Origin: Charina bottae | Taxonomy: Eukaryota; Chordata; Lepidosauria; Squamata; Charinaidae | Length of the DNA: 64,000 bases | Assembly (NCBI GenBank): GCA_023362775.1 | Contig: JALMGJ010000003.1 | Coordinates: 175,374,774-175,438,773 of the forward strand | Reading direction: 5' to 3' | Shown here: one piece after another, positions 1 to 12,055 of the stretch | Layout of the letters: each line of letters begins with the position of its first letter | Numbering within the stretch: the first letter of the stretch is position 1 | Notes under the pieces: generated by a model | Told to the model about the DNA's origin: nothing | Databases searched by the model: none | Seen by the model: the letters and a program-made list of their open reading frames with translations, nothing else | Translations under genes and position numbers: made by a program

Positions 1-153
1 TATATTTTATGACAGAGAACATAGGTTTCTCAACAAATCGCTTTCTCCATCTTTAACACCTATGGCCAGTTTCTACAGATCAATTAGTCCCCTTAGAGTG
101 CAATTCTATGCAAGTTTACTCAGATGTAAGAGTCAGTGAGTTCAATGGGATTA
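1..153. other. Unassigned flanking sequence
   Basis: No repeat or coding signal was recognised. It ends in the TA dinucleotide that flanks the neighbouring miniature transposon. Confidence 0.4.
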
Positions 154-398
154 CGGTAGTCCTCACTTACCGACTGCAATTGGAACTGGCAACTCCATTG
201 CTACACACTATGGTCATAAAGTGAAAAATCACATGACCACGCCTGACTTATGATGACAGTTCATCAGTTCGCAATCACATGACCATGGGGACACTGCGAT
301 GGCCGCAACTTCAGGGACTAGTCACAAGTCTCCTTATTCAGTGCTGTTATAACTTTGAACAGTTGCTGAACGAATGGTCGGTAAGCAAGGAATACCTG
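154..398. mobile_element. TA-flanked miniature inverted-repeat transposon (mariner-like MITE)
   Basis: The ends form an imperfect ~20-bp inverted repeat: CGGTAGTCCTCACTTACCG on the left, and a right end that reads GGTATTCCTTGCTTACCG when reverse-complemented. A TA dinucleotide lies on both sides (152-153 and 399-400), as expected for Tc1/mariner-type insertion. The interior (CpG decay, alternating 'ggtcat' and 'catgacc' motifs) has no coding capacity. I recall similar 'tagtcctcacttacgacc' repeats as common in snake genomes, but the class assignment is inference. Confidence 0.55.
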
Positions 399-414
399 TA
401 CTCTCAGATAAATT

Positions 415-650
415 TGTTTGTTTGTTTATTTAATTTTTATCCCAACTTTTTTATTATTTTTATAAATAACTCAAGGCGGCGAACATACCTAATACTCCTT
501 CCTCCTCCTCTTTTCCCCACAACAACCCTGTGAGGTGAGTTGGGCTGAGAGAGAGTGACTGGCCCAAGGCCACCCAGCCAGCTTTCATGCCTCAGGCGGG
601 ACTAGAACTCACAGACTCCTGTTTTCTAGCCCAGCACCTTAACCACTAGA
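415..650 (-). mobile_element. tRNA-derived SINE, near full length
   Basis: On the minus strand it begins with a tRNA-like head (ctagtggttaaggtgctggg, then a box-B-like gttctagtcccgcc), followed by a body with 'gggccagtcactctctctc' and a LINE-like tail ('cgccttgagttatttataaa', then an A/T-rich repeat). The same family recurs at 20.9, 54.5, 56.2 and 57.5 kb. Transcription would be by RNA polymerase III from the internal boxes; mobilisation would need a partner LINE. Non-coding. Confidence 0.85.
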
Positions 651-943
651 TTTGTATGAAACTGTGGTTTTACAACCCAATCCTATGCATCTTTACTTAA
701 AGGTAAGACCCAATGTGTTCAATAGAGCTTCCAGGATGAGAAGTAGATACAGGATTGCAAACTCAATTATACCACTACATTACCATTGTTTTAGTATATA
801 TACACGCATGTTGAGATACTGCCATAATGATCACCTTTGTATTTCTATCTTCCATCTCAATACTCTTACAAACCTTTCATCATACCATTTTAGTAGCTCT
901 GGGACATAGGTAAGTATTTAATTTCACATTTGACAAAAAAGCT
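651..943. other. Unassigned sequence
   Basis: AT-rich, with no recognised gene or repeat. The short ORF here has no family resemblance. Confidence 0.4.
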
Positions 944-1435
944 AAATCATAGAGTCATCCAAGCTCAGAGCTATGAGGAGACATTTGGTTCTCTGAGCCC
1001 AACCCCTGCCAAAGTGCAGGAATCAAATTAAAGCATCTTTAAAAATGAAGAGAGTTCACCATCCCTCTGCATAATGGATTTCACTGTCACACAGCTCTGA
1101 ACATCTGCCTTCAGTAGCTTAAATCCATTATTCCATCTCCTGCACTCTGGACTGAAGGAGAACATGGCTTGAGTTTCTTCTATGTGACTCCCATTCCAGT
1201 ACTTGAAAAATGTCATTGTATTCCTCTTCATCGTATTCTTCATCATATTCCTCTTCTTAAAACTAAATATTCCTCTCTGTAGTTTCTAATTCCCTACTCA
1301 TCCTCATTGCCATTTTCTAAACTGGTTTGAAATTGACTGAATTGTTCTTAAAATGTGCCCAGAACTGGACATAATACTCAAGATGTGACCTAATGAACAC
1401 AAGGCAAAACAGATCTACAAGCAGTCCCTGAAATA
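944..1435 (-). mobile_element. CR1 LINE 3' end, decayed
   Basis: Read on the minus strand this ends in 'ggatgactctatgattt', the degenerate CR1 3' terminus (family consensus ends in ATTCTATG repeats). Upstream lies 'gtccagttctgggcac', a well-known CR1 segment just beyond the reverse transcriptase domain. Many indels; no ORF survives, so this is an old 5'-truncated copy. Confidence 0.75.
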
Positions 1436-2276
1436 TAGACGAATCATAACCCCTATTTTACACAAGGGGTACAAAAATTGAGGTCACCATTTTTGTGCAA
1501 GTGCAAAATGGTAGCTGGGTTTCTGTGCATATAAAAAATGTCACCTACCATTCTGTGCATGCACACCGGAGGTGTTAATAGGTGTTAAATGAGCCACCAG
1601 AGGGCTCCTGTGTGATTTCAGAAATGATTAATTACAAGAATACTAACATGAATAAAGGTGCTGATGAAAAGTTCCTTCATTGGAGTCAAAGTCTAGTGTA
1701 TGCAAGATGTTAGGAAAATAGTAGATAGCAGTGGAAACATTTCTATAGCCTAGGACAAATTTAGACATTGTCTTTACATTGGATGCAGCAGCAGTACAAT
1801 GGCAGCAAATGCATGAAAACTAAGAGCTGAGGCAAATATGATTTGGTTGGAATATTTTGAGATTCTTATCTTGTATTATATATAACTGCTTTTTTAACAC
1901 TAAAGTTGAACTCATTTTCTAAGCTACTCTGCTATAGCAAGAAACAAAATGCCCTCCTAAGGTGGCTGTGTTACATGAAGGGCTTAAAACCTGTATTATT
2001 CATTGCACTCAAGCATACATCCTATTTTATTCATTGGCTTACTCCTCATGACATGTGTGCAGAATTTCAGTCATGAGTGTAAGATTGTGATTCTAAATTT
2101 TTAGAAGTAAATCCTAGTGAAATGCATTGGAAGATCTCCTAGTACCATAGTTAGGATTGCAAAGTTATGCAGTCTGTACTTCCAGTAGTGAATCTTACAT
2201 TTCCTTCCATTCTTGGTTAAAAAAAAGAGAGAGAGATTGATGGATGCTAAGTGGACAATTCTGCCAAAACCAACCA
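1436..2276. other. Unassigned sequence
   Basis: No recognised element, apart from AT-rich low-complexity patches. Nothing coding was seen. Confidence 0.4.
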
Positions 2277-2355
2277 ACCTCCCTCCCTCCCTCCCTCCCT
2301 CCCTCCCTCCCTTCCTTCCTTCCTTCCTTCCTTCCTTCCTTCCTTCCTTCCTTCC
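2277..2355. repeat. (CCCT)n to (CTTC)n compound microsatellite
   Basis: About eight CCCT units pass into about eleven CTTC units. The poly-Pro/Ser/Leu and Gly/Arg/Lys/Glu ORFs over it are translation artefacts. Confidence 0.95.
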
Positions 2356-2867
2356 CAAATTTTGTTACCCCGTAATACAAGAAATAATATTCATGATCAT
2401 TTAAGGTTGTCATATCAAATCAGAACCTTCGTATGAATAGAAAGAATTATTATATGATTATTCATTAAACTGGAAATTGGAATTGTTAAATAAAAAAATT
2501 TCAGGATATTTTCAGTAGCTGCCCTTTTTATGTCTCCTTTTGGTTCTTATTGCTAAGTCCTCTGCCACGAAACATGAAGTTTTTTCCCCCACACTTACGT
2601 TGACCCTTAAGGTGAAATTTAGAAGCAGTCCTGCTGCACAATTGAGAAAACAGTTATGAACTTTTAGCCATGTGAAAAGCTTATGACAAAAAACTCAACA
2701 GTGTTAGCTGCTTAGTGTCTCTTCAGAATTTCAGATTCATCTGTACCTGGAGATGCTGGGGACTGAAATGGACACCTTTTGCATTCAAAGCATGGGTTCT
2801 TCCTCCAAGGACTGGGTTTGTTTGTTTGTTTGGGTTCTATCCCACCTTTGATACTGAAGCTGAAGGC
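2356..2867. other. Unassigned sequence
   Basis: Nothing recognised before the 3' tail of the LINE that follows. Confidence 0.4.
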
Positions 2868-5800
2868 AATATAAATATAAATAATATAAATATAAATATA
2901 AAATTTGTATAGCTGCCCATCTCACAGAAAAGTGACTCTGGGTGGCATACAACAGTTCATTAAAAAAACAATAAATATATAAAAAACATTCATTATTACA
3001 ACTATAAAAAACACAAAAACAGAAGAGGATCATGTTAGCCGTAGTAAGGGAGCCATTGCAAGATCTCTCCGGTCCCCTGGGACCCTTGGGCCTGAAGGCA
3101 TAGCCAGGTTTTGAGGGACCTGCAGAATGTTAAGAGGGATGGAGCTAACCTCATTTCCGGGGGAGAAGATTCCATAAAGTGGGTGCCACAGCAGAGAAGG
3201 CCTGCCTCCTAGGACCCACCAAGTGTAGTTCCCTGACAGATGGGACCCGCAGCCTGCCTTCTCTGCCAGATCTGGTGGGACAAGCAGATATAATCGGGGA
3301 GAGGCAGTCCCTCAGATAACCTGGCCCCATGTCATGAAGGACTTTAAAGGTCAAAATCAGCACCTTGAATTGGACCTGGAAACAAACTGGCAGCAAATGC
3401 AGCTTGTGGAACAGAGGTGTAACGTGTGCCATTCTAGGGGCACACATAACTGCCTGCACTGCTGCATTTTGCACCAGCTGAAGCTTCTGGATATTCTTCA
3501 AGGGCAGCCACATGTAGAGCACATTACCGAAATCCACTTGGGAGGTGACTAGGACATGAGTGACAGTGAGCAGAGCCCCCAGATCCAGGAACGAGTGCAA
3601 TGGTGCACAACAAAAAGGCCCTCCTACCCACAACTGCCACCTGCTCTTTGAGCGTGAGTCATGAGTCCAGGAGGGACCACCAGATTGCACACCGGGTCTG
3701 TCTGGGGCAGTGTCACCCCATTCAGCACCAAAGACGGCATAGTCCTAGAACCAGAAGGCCCCAAAACCCAAAGCCATTCAGTTTTGCCAGTGTTCAGCTG
3801 AAGCCTGCTGTTCCCCATCCAGACCCTCCCAGCCTCCAGACACCAGGATAAGACATTCACGGCATCACTTAATTCACCTGGGACAGAGATATATAATTGG
3901 GTATCATCAATGTACTGATGATACCTCACCCCTTGGCGACGGGTGAGATCCTGTAGATGTTAAATAAGAGAGGGGAGAGCACCAAACCCTGTGGCACTCC
4001 ACATAGTAGGGGCCGAGGGCAGGATCTCTCCTCCCCAACCACCACCAACTGGAATCAGCCCTGAAGAAAGGAGGTGAACCACCACAGCACCGTGCCGCGC
4101 ACCCCCAATCCTCTGAGCCGATCTGGAAGGATACCATGGTCAGTGATATCAAAAGCCACCAAGAGGTCAAGTAGGACAAGGATGGATGCACAACCCCTAT
4201 CCCACCCTTGCCAGAGATCATCCAAAAGTGCAACCAATGCTGTTTCCATCCCATACCTGGGCCTGAATCCCGACTGAAAGGGATCCAGATAATCTGCTTC
4301 TTCCAAAGTCTTCTGAAGCTGCTGTGCCACCACCTTCTCAATCACCCCAAAAAGGGGAGGTTAGATACTGGATGAAAATTGTCCAGTATAGTAGAGTCCA
4401 GCAATTGCTTCTTGAGGAGGGGTCGAACCAAAGCCTCCTTAAGAGGTTAAGGAACAACCCCCTCACTCAAGGAAGAATTAACCATCACTAGAACCCATTC
4501 ACATGACACCCCCTGGGTCACTTTAACCAACCAGGAGGGGCATGGATGTAAAGAGCAGGTGACTGAGCTCACAGCACTAAGGATCCTGTCCATTTCCTCA
4601 GGTCCAACAGGTTCAAACTGTTCCCAGATAACAGGGAAACTCCTCCCTAGGCATCTCCACCGGACCAGCAATAAGGCAAGCATCCAACTGAGAACGAATC
4701 CAAGCGACTTTGTCCAACAGATACTCAGCAAATTCCTCTGCACGCCCCTGTAAGAGATTCTCTGAGCCCCCCTTACCCAGGAGGGCTTGTGTCACCTGAA
4801 AAAGGGCCACAGGACAGCTATCTCTGGACACAATAAGGGTGGAGAAGTACTGCCATTTTGCCACACTTACCGCCACTAGGTAGGTCTTAATAGCAGCTCT
4901 AACCTCTGTTCAGTCACATTCGTCCCTCGTTGAGTGCCAGCAATGCTCTAGACGTCTCTTCTCTCGCTTCAGCTCCCTCAGCTTCTCTGTAAACCATGGG
5001 GAGTGACAGGATCCCCAAGAGGGGAGAGGTTGCATGGGCACAATCCAATCCAAAGCCTCAGCTGCCCCCTTATTCCAAGCAGTGACCAAGGCTTCAGATA
5101 GGCCATGCAGCAAACCAGCAGGAGCAACCCCCGGCTCCCTCTGGAACCCATCTGGGTCCATAAGTCACCAGGGGTGGACCAATCTAATGGGTCCAGCCTC
5201 CCTGCAGTGGATTATGGTGCTAGAGAATCCTATGGTAATCAGGGTGTGATCTGACCATGACAAGGAGGACACCAAAAGCTCCCTCAATTTCAGATCACAT
5301 AGCCATTGCTCCGACAGGAACACCAGATCTGGTGAATGACCACTGTCCCATATCAAGCTCTGGATGATCTGGGATAGGCCCACGGCCGTCGTGGTGGCCA
5401 TGAACTCCCGAGCCACCTCAGACCCCACTTCTAAAACCATAAGTCTAGGGAACTCCACTGCCATTCCAGAAATGGAATCAAGTTGCTGAGGTAGGGGGGT
5501 TGCTGTGCAGCAGGGAGGCTGGTACAATAGCAGCAATCCCAATTGATCCCTAGAACCCAACTTAATGAACAGGGTCTCACATCCAGTGACCTGTGGTGTA
5601 GCACCCCTGAAGGCTGCAAAAGATTCCTGGATGACAATCATATCTCCACCCCTGCCCTGAGTTCTTGGCTGATGCCATACCCCAAACCCAGCTGGGCATA
5701 TCTCTGAAAGGGATACCTCCCCTTCCAGGCCCAGCCAGGTCTTGGTGATACATGCCAGGTTGGCCCTCTCATCAATGATTAAATCACTAATGAGGGAGGA

Positions 5801-7108
5801 CTTATTATAGACTGACCGGGCATTCAAAAGCAGCAGTTGAAAGCCAGGGCTTCTGAAGTTCTGCTGACAGGGTATTGGGGCTGAGACTGAGGAGCTAGAA
5901 CATGAGACTGATATAAAACAACAGTCCTGTGTTCCTCGAGAATGGCCTGCTCCCTATCTCCCACCATATCTCCCCATGCCCGTCACCACCATAATACCTT
6001 GGCCCAACCCCATTCCCCTAACGGCAGCCCCATCCCCATATCCAGGCCCCTCAATTTCCAAGACCAGGAACCTCCCACTGTCCTCACCAGCCATCCCTGG
6101 AAGGGGAAGCCGGGCACTCCGAGGCACTTTAGCTTCACCAGCTCTCAGTGCCATCAGGGTAACCAGCAACCACCTCCCCACCTCACTACAACACACACAC
6201 ACACACACTAGCATTCACAGGCACCCCTCCCCTGCTGCTCCCACCAGCAGTAGAGGGCTCCCTTTCCATTCAACCTCCATCAATTCCTCTTCTGGCTCTC
6301 ACCCAGAAGAAGGAATCAACACACTCACATACCCTAGCACTCACAGGACCCCTCCCTTGCTGCTCCCACCATCTGAAGGAGGGTTCCCTTCACATTCACC
6401 CCAACCAATTTCTCCTCTGGCTCTCACCCAGAGGAAGAAGGCAGTCCTCGGTTCAAACTGGGACACCCACAGTCCAGCACTCAGGCACTTGGTCATCAGA
6501 TGGAAGCCGAGCCTTTCTTCCAGCTAAGGCTATCAGGAGGTAAGGCAAAAGGCCTCTGTGGGGGAGGGGGTCAACAGAAGCCTGACACTCCCCCCCCCTG
6601 CCTGGCCACCACCCACATCTCCAAGCCCCAATGTCCAGCATAGAGCAGATGATGCAGAAAGGGATAAAATGCCTCTGAGTCACAAACGCAGCAACAGAAG
6701 AACAGGAGCAGCCCATCCTCAGGAATGGCCCATCCTCTGGCCCATCCTCAGGCCTGCTCCTCAGGCCGCTCAACAAGAAACTCAAGCAGTCCTCCAAGCA
6801 GCCCAAACAGGTCCTCCAAAAGCAACCCGAGCTGCAGCCAAATTTAAGAAACCACCGCCAAGTCCACAGACGCAGCAAGAGTGCTCAGTAGGCATGGCCA
6901 GCAAGCGCAACCGTCCTTCTGCATAGCTTGTCCTCCAGTTCACTCCTGTTCACTCCTCCAGCCCGAACAGTCCAAAACTAGCCTGGGCATTCCAAAAACT
7001 CAGCTCCATCCAAGTATGAGCCACCCCAAAAAACACACACATTCCACACGCAATCACAAGGACAGCCTTAGTTGGCTCCCACTCCAACTATCTCCGCCAT
7101 CTTAATCG
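2868..7108 (-). mobile_element. CR1/L3-like LINE, full-length but decayed copy
   Basis: A minus-strand LINE of the same family as the better-preserved copy at 11.9-16.3 kb. It runs from a GC-rich 5' region (whose outer edge reads 'ccgccatcttaatcgg' on the plus strand; the other copy has 'gccgccatcttgg' at its edge), through endonuclease, reverse transcriptase and a C-terminal region, to a 3' UTR with 'gagatgggcagctatacaaa' and an (AAATAT)-type tail at 2868-2912. The two copies can be followed along nearly their whole length. Numerous frameshifts, stops and small deletions show it has long been inactive. Confidence 0.85.
3151..5827 (-). pseudogene. Broken endonuclease/reverse transcriptase ORF of the decayed LINE
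   Basis: Protein homology to the intact copy is spread over several frames. 5165-5827 encodes the AP-endonuclease N-terminal part (NARSVYNK, ITKTWL, SWSDH). The usual catalytic Glu of ITETW is Lys here, and the segment that holds GDFN in the intact copy is deleted. 4447-5161 holds the linker; 4055-4345 holds reverse-transcriptase fingers/palm (FQSGFRP, LDLLVAFD); 3624-3929 has YIDDTQLYIS where the intact copy has YADD; 3151-3690 is the C-terminal part. At least five reading-frame breaks separate these pieces. In the working enzyme this protein nicks DNA and primes reverse transcription of the LINE RNA. Confidence 0.85.
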
Positions 7109-7109
7109 G

Positions 7110-7275
7110 CTCCCTCCTCTTATTTATCACCACCAAGACATCCCTGTGAGCTAAGCTGGGCTGAGAGAGAGTGACCAGCCCAAAGTCACAGAGTGAGCTT
7201 CCATGGCTGAGGGTGGACTAGACACTAGGTCTCCCTGGTGTCCATCTAATGTCTTAAGCACTATACCACACTCGG
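7110..7275 (-). mobile_element. tRNA-derived SINE fragment, diverged
   Basis: Contains 'gtgagctaagctgggctgag' and 'gagagagtgaccagcccaa', matching the SINE body seen at 0.4 kb, then a degraded head ('cttaagcactataccac'). The LINE-like tail is missing. It abuts the 5' edge of the decayed LINE. Confidence 0.65.
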
Positions 7276-8071
7276 GGTTAAGTAGGTTAATTTAAATCTG
7301 AGTCTCAGACAATAGCTTTCTCACGTATTCTGTACCTGAATCACCCCTGATCCTTTTTATATAAATATCCAAATAATATCTGCATCTCCATTCCTGCATA
7401 AGTATCTCTAAAACAGAGTCTTTGGGCTCGTTTTTCCTAATGAAAACATACAGATAGACTTTTAAGTCTATCTTTGGAGAAGCCAGTTGTCAATTATCAA
7501 GCAAGAGCCTACCTCGGTGATCTCCCAGCACCAAGACAGCAATTCATTGCAAAGTTTCACCTGATGCACACAGATTGCTCATAGGTTCCAAGTGTCAGGA
7601 ATTGGTCCTTGCTAATGCTTGACGAAACAAATTCTCTCTGCCCATGTTAAGAGCGTGCTTTTCCTTCCAATATTATATTCCCAGGCATCTAAACATCTAA
7701 ACCAGTTCTCCATCTCAGAAATGGGTAGATCAGAGTGTTTACTTCTAGGATTAATTTAATTGTGACTTCTCTAGTGGATATTCTGGAAGCCCCAATGGAA
7801 AGGAAAGCAGGAAAGGAGATGTGCAGAAAAGTCTATGGGGTTTAAGTACATCCCCAAAAGTAACTCCACCTGTGGGTAGTAAATACACAGACATGTCTGT
7901 GCACACCTTGCCCTGGGTGGAATCTTGCTTCTATAATGGCCCAGCATTATAGACACTTGAGCAGGAATTAAAGGATGTTTGTGTTGCCCTCTCTGTAAAA
8001 TGACTGCTGGGGGGGGGGGGGGGGCTAAGAAAGAACTGGATTCCAAAACTAAAGTGCCTCTAGTATGGTAT
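7276..8071. other. Unassigned sequence with a G16 run
   Basis: No gene or repeat recognised, apart from an uninterrupted G homopolymer at about 8009-8024. Confidence 0.4.
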
Positions 8072-8116
8072 CTCGCCCAGGGTCCCTCCTTGTGAGGGAG
8101 ATGGGTGGGATATAAA
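8072..8116 (+). mobile_element. LINE 3' terminus stub
   Basis: Carries the LINE family's terminal hairpin: 'cgcccagggtccct' followed by 'gagggagatgggtggg' and 'atataaatgaga'. The same terminus is at 46.05 kb and, inverted, at 11.9 kb. Only the last ~45 bases survive, and they run directly into a microsatellite. Confidence 0.7.
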
Positions 8117-8173
8117 TGAGATAGCTAGATAGCTAGATAGCTAGATAGCTAGATAGCTAGATAGCTAGATAGC

Positions 8174-8257
<84 letters not shown>
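8117..8257. repeat. Compound microsatellite (ATAGCTAG)n-(AG)n-(ACAG)n
   Basis: About seven 8-bp units, then about 27 AG dinucleotides, then about seven ACAG units, directly downstream of a LINE 3' terminus. The layout suggests the tract grew from the LINE tail. Confidence 0.95.
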
Positions 8258-8260
<3 letters not shown>

Positions 8261-9990
8261 CTACAACTCTTCCCATTCCTGTACAGAACATTCGTTCTAC
8301 ATCCACATCTTCCCCAAACTACTGATCCCCAGGATTTCCAGTCTCCATGAACTGATACTGATGCGTGGGAACCCTCCAACACCTCTGGAGGGCACCACCT
8401 TGGGAAAAGCAGCTATGACCCAAAGAGTGACTAAAGCGATAACTAGGGCGGGGGGGGGGAGCAAATCTGACCTATATATCTCCATCTCTAAGATGGCTTC
8501 ACAAGAAAGAAGAATTTGGCCATCATTGCTCAGAGGATCATTTAGTCCTCCACATTTTCTCTCGTTCCCTTCAGTACTTTTTACAGAGCCTAATATCATT
8601 TGCCATGAGTGTATGTTTATAATATGTTTTACAAACAGTTTGGGCTGCAATTCTATTTTATCATTTTTATTTTACTGGTCAAGTCATTCCTTGTTTGAGC
8701 AGGCATATGAGTTTAGGTTGTCCAAGAAATGCAGTAATTCCCTTGGTTTGTACAATGCCTTTAAATCTAGAACATTTTTGTAAGAGTAAATGCCAAGAAG
8801 AAATCTTTAGATTTGTTCGGCTGCATAGGATACTGCTCGAGCTCTACAAATATAATAAAACTATAATTGATTAATACCAATCAAAACATCATTTTGCAGG
8901 AAATCCTCATACCCATACTTGAATTTGTTGTTCCTTTTGAAAAAAGAAATCTTCAATTAATAGGGAAGATTAAAAATCAAAAATAGTAGCTTCACTCCAT
9001 CATTAGGGAGTTAATCAACTGGCAATCAGTGCAGGCTGCTATTTAGATCTATGGCTAGAGCAGCCATTAAAATACCCTAAGAAAAGGCCCTACAAAATGA
9101 GGACGTGATGAAAGAAAATCGGACAGTGAGGAGGAGGGGTTTTTTTTTAACTACTGCACCTCCAATTAACAAATACTGTAACAATGAAGAGTGATGTTAG
9201 ATGTGTAATTACCAAACCTATACATCTTTTACATGACAAGTTCAGCAGCAATTATTTTATTATTTTGGGGTGTCACAGAGGATTTGAAAAAAGATGACAA
9301 ATTGCACTCCAGTTGTCCAGTTTGTGCTTCTCAGACAAAATGTGTCATTGAAGAACACCCTTTGCCTTGTGGCAGTGTCCCCCTTACCCAGGCGCCTAAA
9401 TGCATTTTGGCCATCCTTTCCACTCTTTGTTATAATAAATGTGTGTTCTTTTGGTCAGCCTGAATTAAATGAAATCTTTCGCTTCAGCATGTTGGATAGG
9501 TCAGCTAACCAAGTGCTGTTTCTAACAAAAACTACCTTTGGGTTTCTTGGCACATCCTACAATATCTCTCTCCCTTTCCGTTTAATCTAAGTAAGCAGCA
9601 TATTTTTCCTTGACCCATAGAACTTTTATCTGTTTCTTTTCTACACAGACACATCCGCCCCCTCACACGTTTCTCACACATGTGCACAACTTTCCCTGTT
9701 TGTTTTCTCTTCCCCCACCCCCAATATACACATGCGGGATTTGGGCTTTTTTATTAGAAAGTCACAACAGCATCCTGCCAAAAGAAGAAAAGAAGAAAAG
9801 CTTGGAAGCTTGCCTCAACATTCAGCTGTTTACTACTGAGCCCCTTCTACCTCACCGACATGCAAATTCCTTGGAGGCCAGAGAAGTCAGCCTCTTGCTG
9901 CCTCCAAGTCCTGTTCCACAAGAGGTCAGGAGAAGCACAGCAGACAACAAAATAGAGCTACCATATCTGGGTTGCAAAAACACAGATGTC
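8258..9990. other. Unassigned sequence
   Basis: About 1.7 kb with no recognised gene or repeat. ORFs up to 140 codons occur but show no domain, codon bias or splice context that I can support. Confidence 0.4.
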
Positions 9991-9998
9991 CACTAGAT

Positions 9999-10123
9999 CA
10001 GGGTTCCTCAACCTCAGCCATTTTAAGATGTGTAGACTTCAACTCAAGTAGACTTTCAACTTTGACTGTAGACTTCAAGTTGAAGTCCACACATCTTAAA
10101 ATGGCTGAGGTTGAGGAACCCTG
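9999..10123. mobile_element. hAT-type palindromic MITE, complete with target duplication
   Basis: A 125-bp snapback element starting CAGGGTTCCTCAACCTCAGC and ending with its reverse complement. The 8-bp target duplication CACTAGAT is perfect on both sides (9991-9998 and 10124-10131), which is diagnostic of hAT transposition. The two arms pair over most of the element around a short centre. Non-autonomous: a hAT transposase would have to be supplied in trans. Confidence 0.92.
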
Positions 10124-10131
10124 CACTAGAT

Positions 10132-11126
10132 GACAACAACAACAAATCTTGAATTCTGGTAGCCAATTAGCATTTTACAGCCCAGATATGGTAGTCATAT
10201 TGAGAAAAAAGGAAGTCAAATAGTGAGTCTGCTGGGGGGGGGGGTAAACAGAGAGCAAATTTTTAAAAATCCAGACTGTCCCTAGCATAATTCAAAATGT
10301 CTGGTTGCCGTATCTATGGCCAGAACAGCCAGAGATTGATATTCAAAGAAGCATAAATAGTGTATTTTGGATTTCTCATCTGAATTTGATACCACAATTA
10401 TAGTCATTACAGGTTGATGGGAGAAGGGAGCAAACATATTCTAGGCCTCAACAGAATTTTCTTTCTTGATATCATAATAAGGAATCATTTGCAATTAATA
10501 ATTAAAGCTAAAAACCTGTCCAAATAAAACAAAACCAATAAATCAAATAAAATTGCCCAAGGATATGGATTTTTTTTTCTTGATGGCCAACATGGCTATC
10601 TTTAAATTTTGTGAGATGTGTAGAGTTATCCTATCTCAAAGGGCTACAAAGTTAAAGCTTCCAAAAATCTCCGTACCCTATAAGGATAACACCCACAGAG
10701 TAGGGAGATGTTTGCTTATCTCCACTTCTTCTTTAAAAAAAATCTGGCCCCATTGGGAGCAGTAGGATGGAATTGATTTATAACAACTTTCCATCTTAAG
10801 GGTGTGGCAAAGACCAGTGGGCACATAGGATTCTATGACCTATCTAGCCCAGCGGTACTTTAACCTCTGTTATGCCTCTCCTTTGGCCTCAGCGTCATCT
10901 GAGTTTTCTATGTCAAGAAGAGTCGCTCAACAGTCAGCTTGGATGAGAGGGAGTTCCAATGCCAGATGCCCCTCTCGGAAGTTGAACTCTTTTACCATAA
11001 ATAAGCATAAGTGGGCATCAGCCAGGGGTATCTGCAGCATAAGATTTAAAAAGTCAAAATGGTGGCTACCACAGTGCAATCAAAACTATGCCCGGTTTTT
11101 ATGAACATCAAAAAAGACATTAAATA
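10132..11126. other. Unassigned sequence
   Basis: AT-rich, nothing recognised. Contains a G10 run near 10234-10243. Confidence 0.4.
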
Positions 11127-11134
11127 CCTTAATA

Positions 11135-11268
11135 CAGTGTTTCTCAACCTTGGGAGCTTGAAGATGTGTGGACGTCAACTCCCAGAATTCCCCAGCCAGT
11201 ATGCTGGCTGGGGAATTCTGGGAGTTGAAGTCCACACATCTTCAAGCTGCCAAGGCTGAGAAACACTG
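11135..11268. mobile_element. hAT-type palindromic MITE, near-perfect hairpin
   Basis: 134 bp, starting CAGTGTTTCTCAACCTTGG and ending in the inverted copy (GAGAAACACTG), with perfect 8-bp target duplications CCTTAATA (11127-11134 and 11269-11276). The two ~65-bp arms differ at only a few positions, so the insertion is young or kept by conversion. Same superfamily as the element 1.1 kb upstream, but a different subfamily. Confidence 0.93.
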
Positions 11269-11276
11269 CCTTAATA

Positions 11277-11879
11277 GGTCCCTTATATCAAATCAAAACT
11301 CCAGAGAAAGATGTCCTGCATCCACAAGATGACTCCACATCATCTCTCATTTCTTCTCTTTCTCTATTTTTTGCCCCATTTGTCTATAAAATGGTTTACA
11401 TTCACATAGACACAAACACACACGCTCAAAAACAAACTTCCCCTAGCTGGACAAGGACAATGCTACATCTTCTGGTAGTTTTATCCAGAGATCCCTCTAG
11501 GCCTGCCAATCATAAGGTTTCCTTAATGGAATATATACCAGCTATTCCAGCAACCACCATTAATAAGCAATTTCCTTAACAAAGAAAGATTGCCCAGTCA
11601 CAATACAATTTTTATTATCCAAAAAGCTTATGGATAGATTATACTTTTAAAAACCCTCCTTCTTGTTCCAAGTATGACTTCCAAGCTTCTAAACCAGGAT
11701 CAGACCCCAAAATACATACACTGTGGCTCAGCTAACGGGATTTCTGCATCTTGTTATCTAATAGAGAGAAGCTACATGTGATTTGAAATACAGGTTTGCA
11801 TTTAATGTGCATTAAAAGAAATACCCACACAGTTGCCATTTTTGGTGAGGCTGATTATACTAGGATTGCAGAGATGTAT
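11277..11879. other. Unassigned sequence
   Basis: No gene or repeat recognised between the MITE and the LINE 3' tail. Confidence 0.4.
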
Positions 11880-12055
11880 ATTTTTATTATTTATTATTTC
11901 AATTTATTCCCCGCCCATCTCCCTTGCAAGGGACTCTGGGCGGGTTACAACAATTGAAAGTCTAAAAATACAAAAACAGTATCTAAAATACATTGAATAA
12001 TAATAATAATAAATTACATAAAATCCAAGGGGGGACCGCAGGATGGACCATACCA

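Noticed and set aside
2101..2436. Overlapping Gly/Arg/Lys and Pro/Ser ORFs on both strands
   Set aside because: Translation of the (CCCT)n/(CTTC)n tract in several frames.
5942..7105. Plus-strand Pro/Ser-rich ORFs
   Set aside because: Opposite strand of the GC-rich 5' region of a decayed LINE; no independent evidence of coding.
8117..8257. CRISPR-like array
   Set aside because: The units are contiguous short tandem repeats without unique spacers, and the window is eukaryotic.
9610..9996. 128-codon ORF as a host exon
   Set aside because: No conserved domain, and splice sites in the right phase could not be supported.
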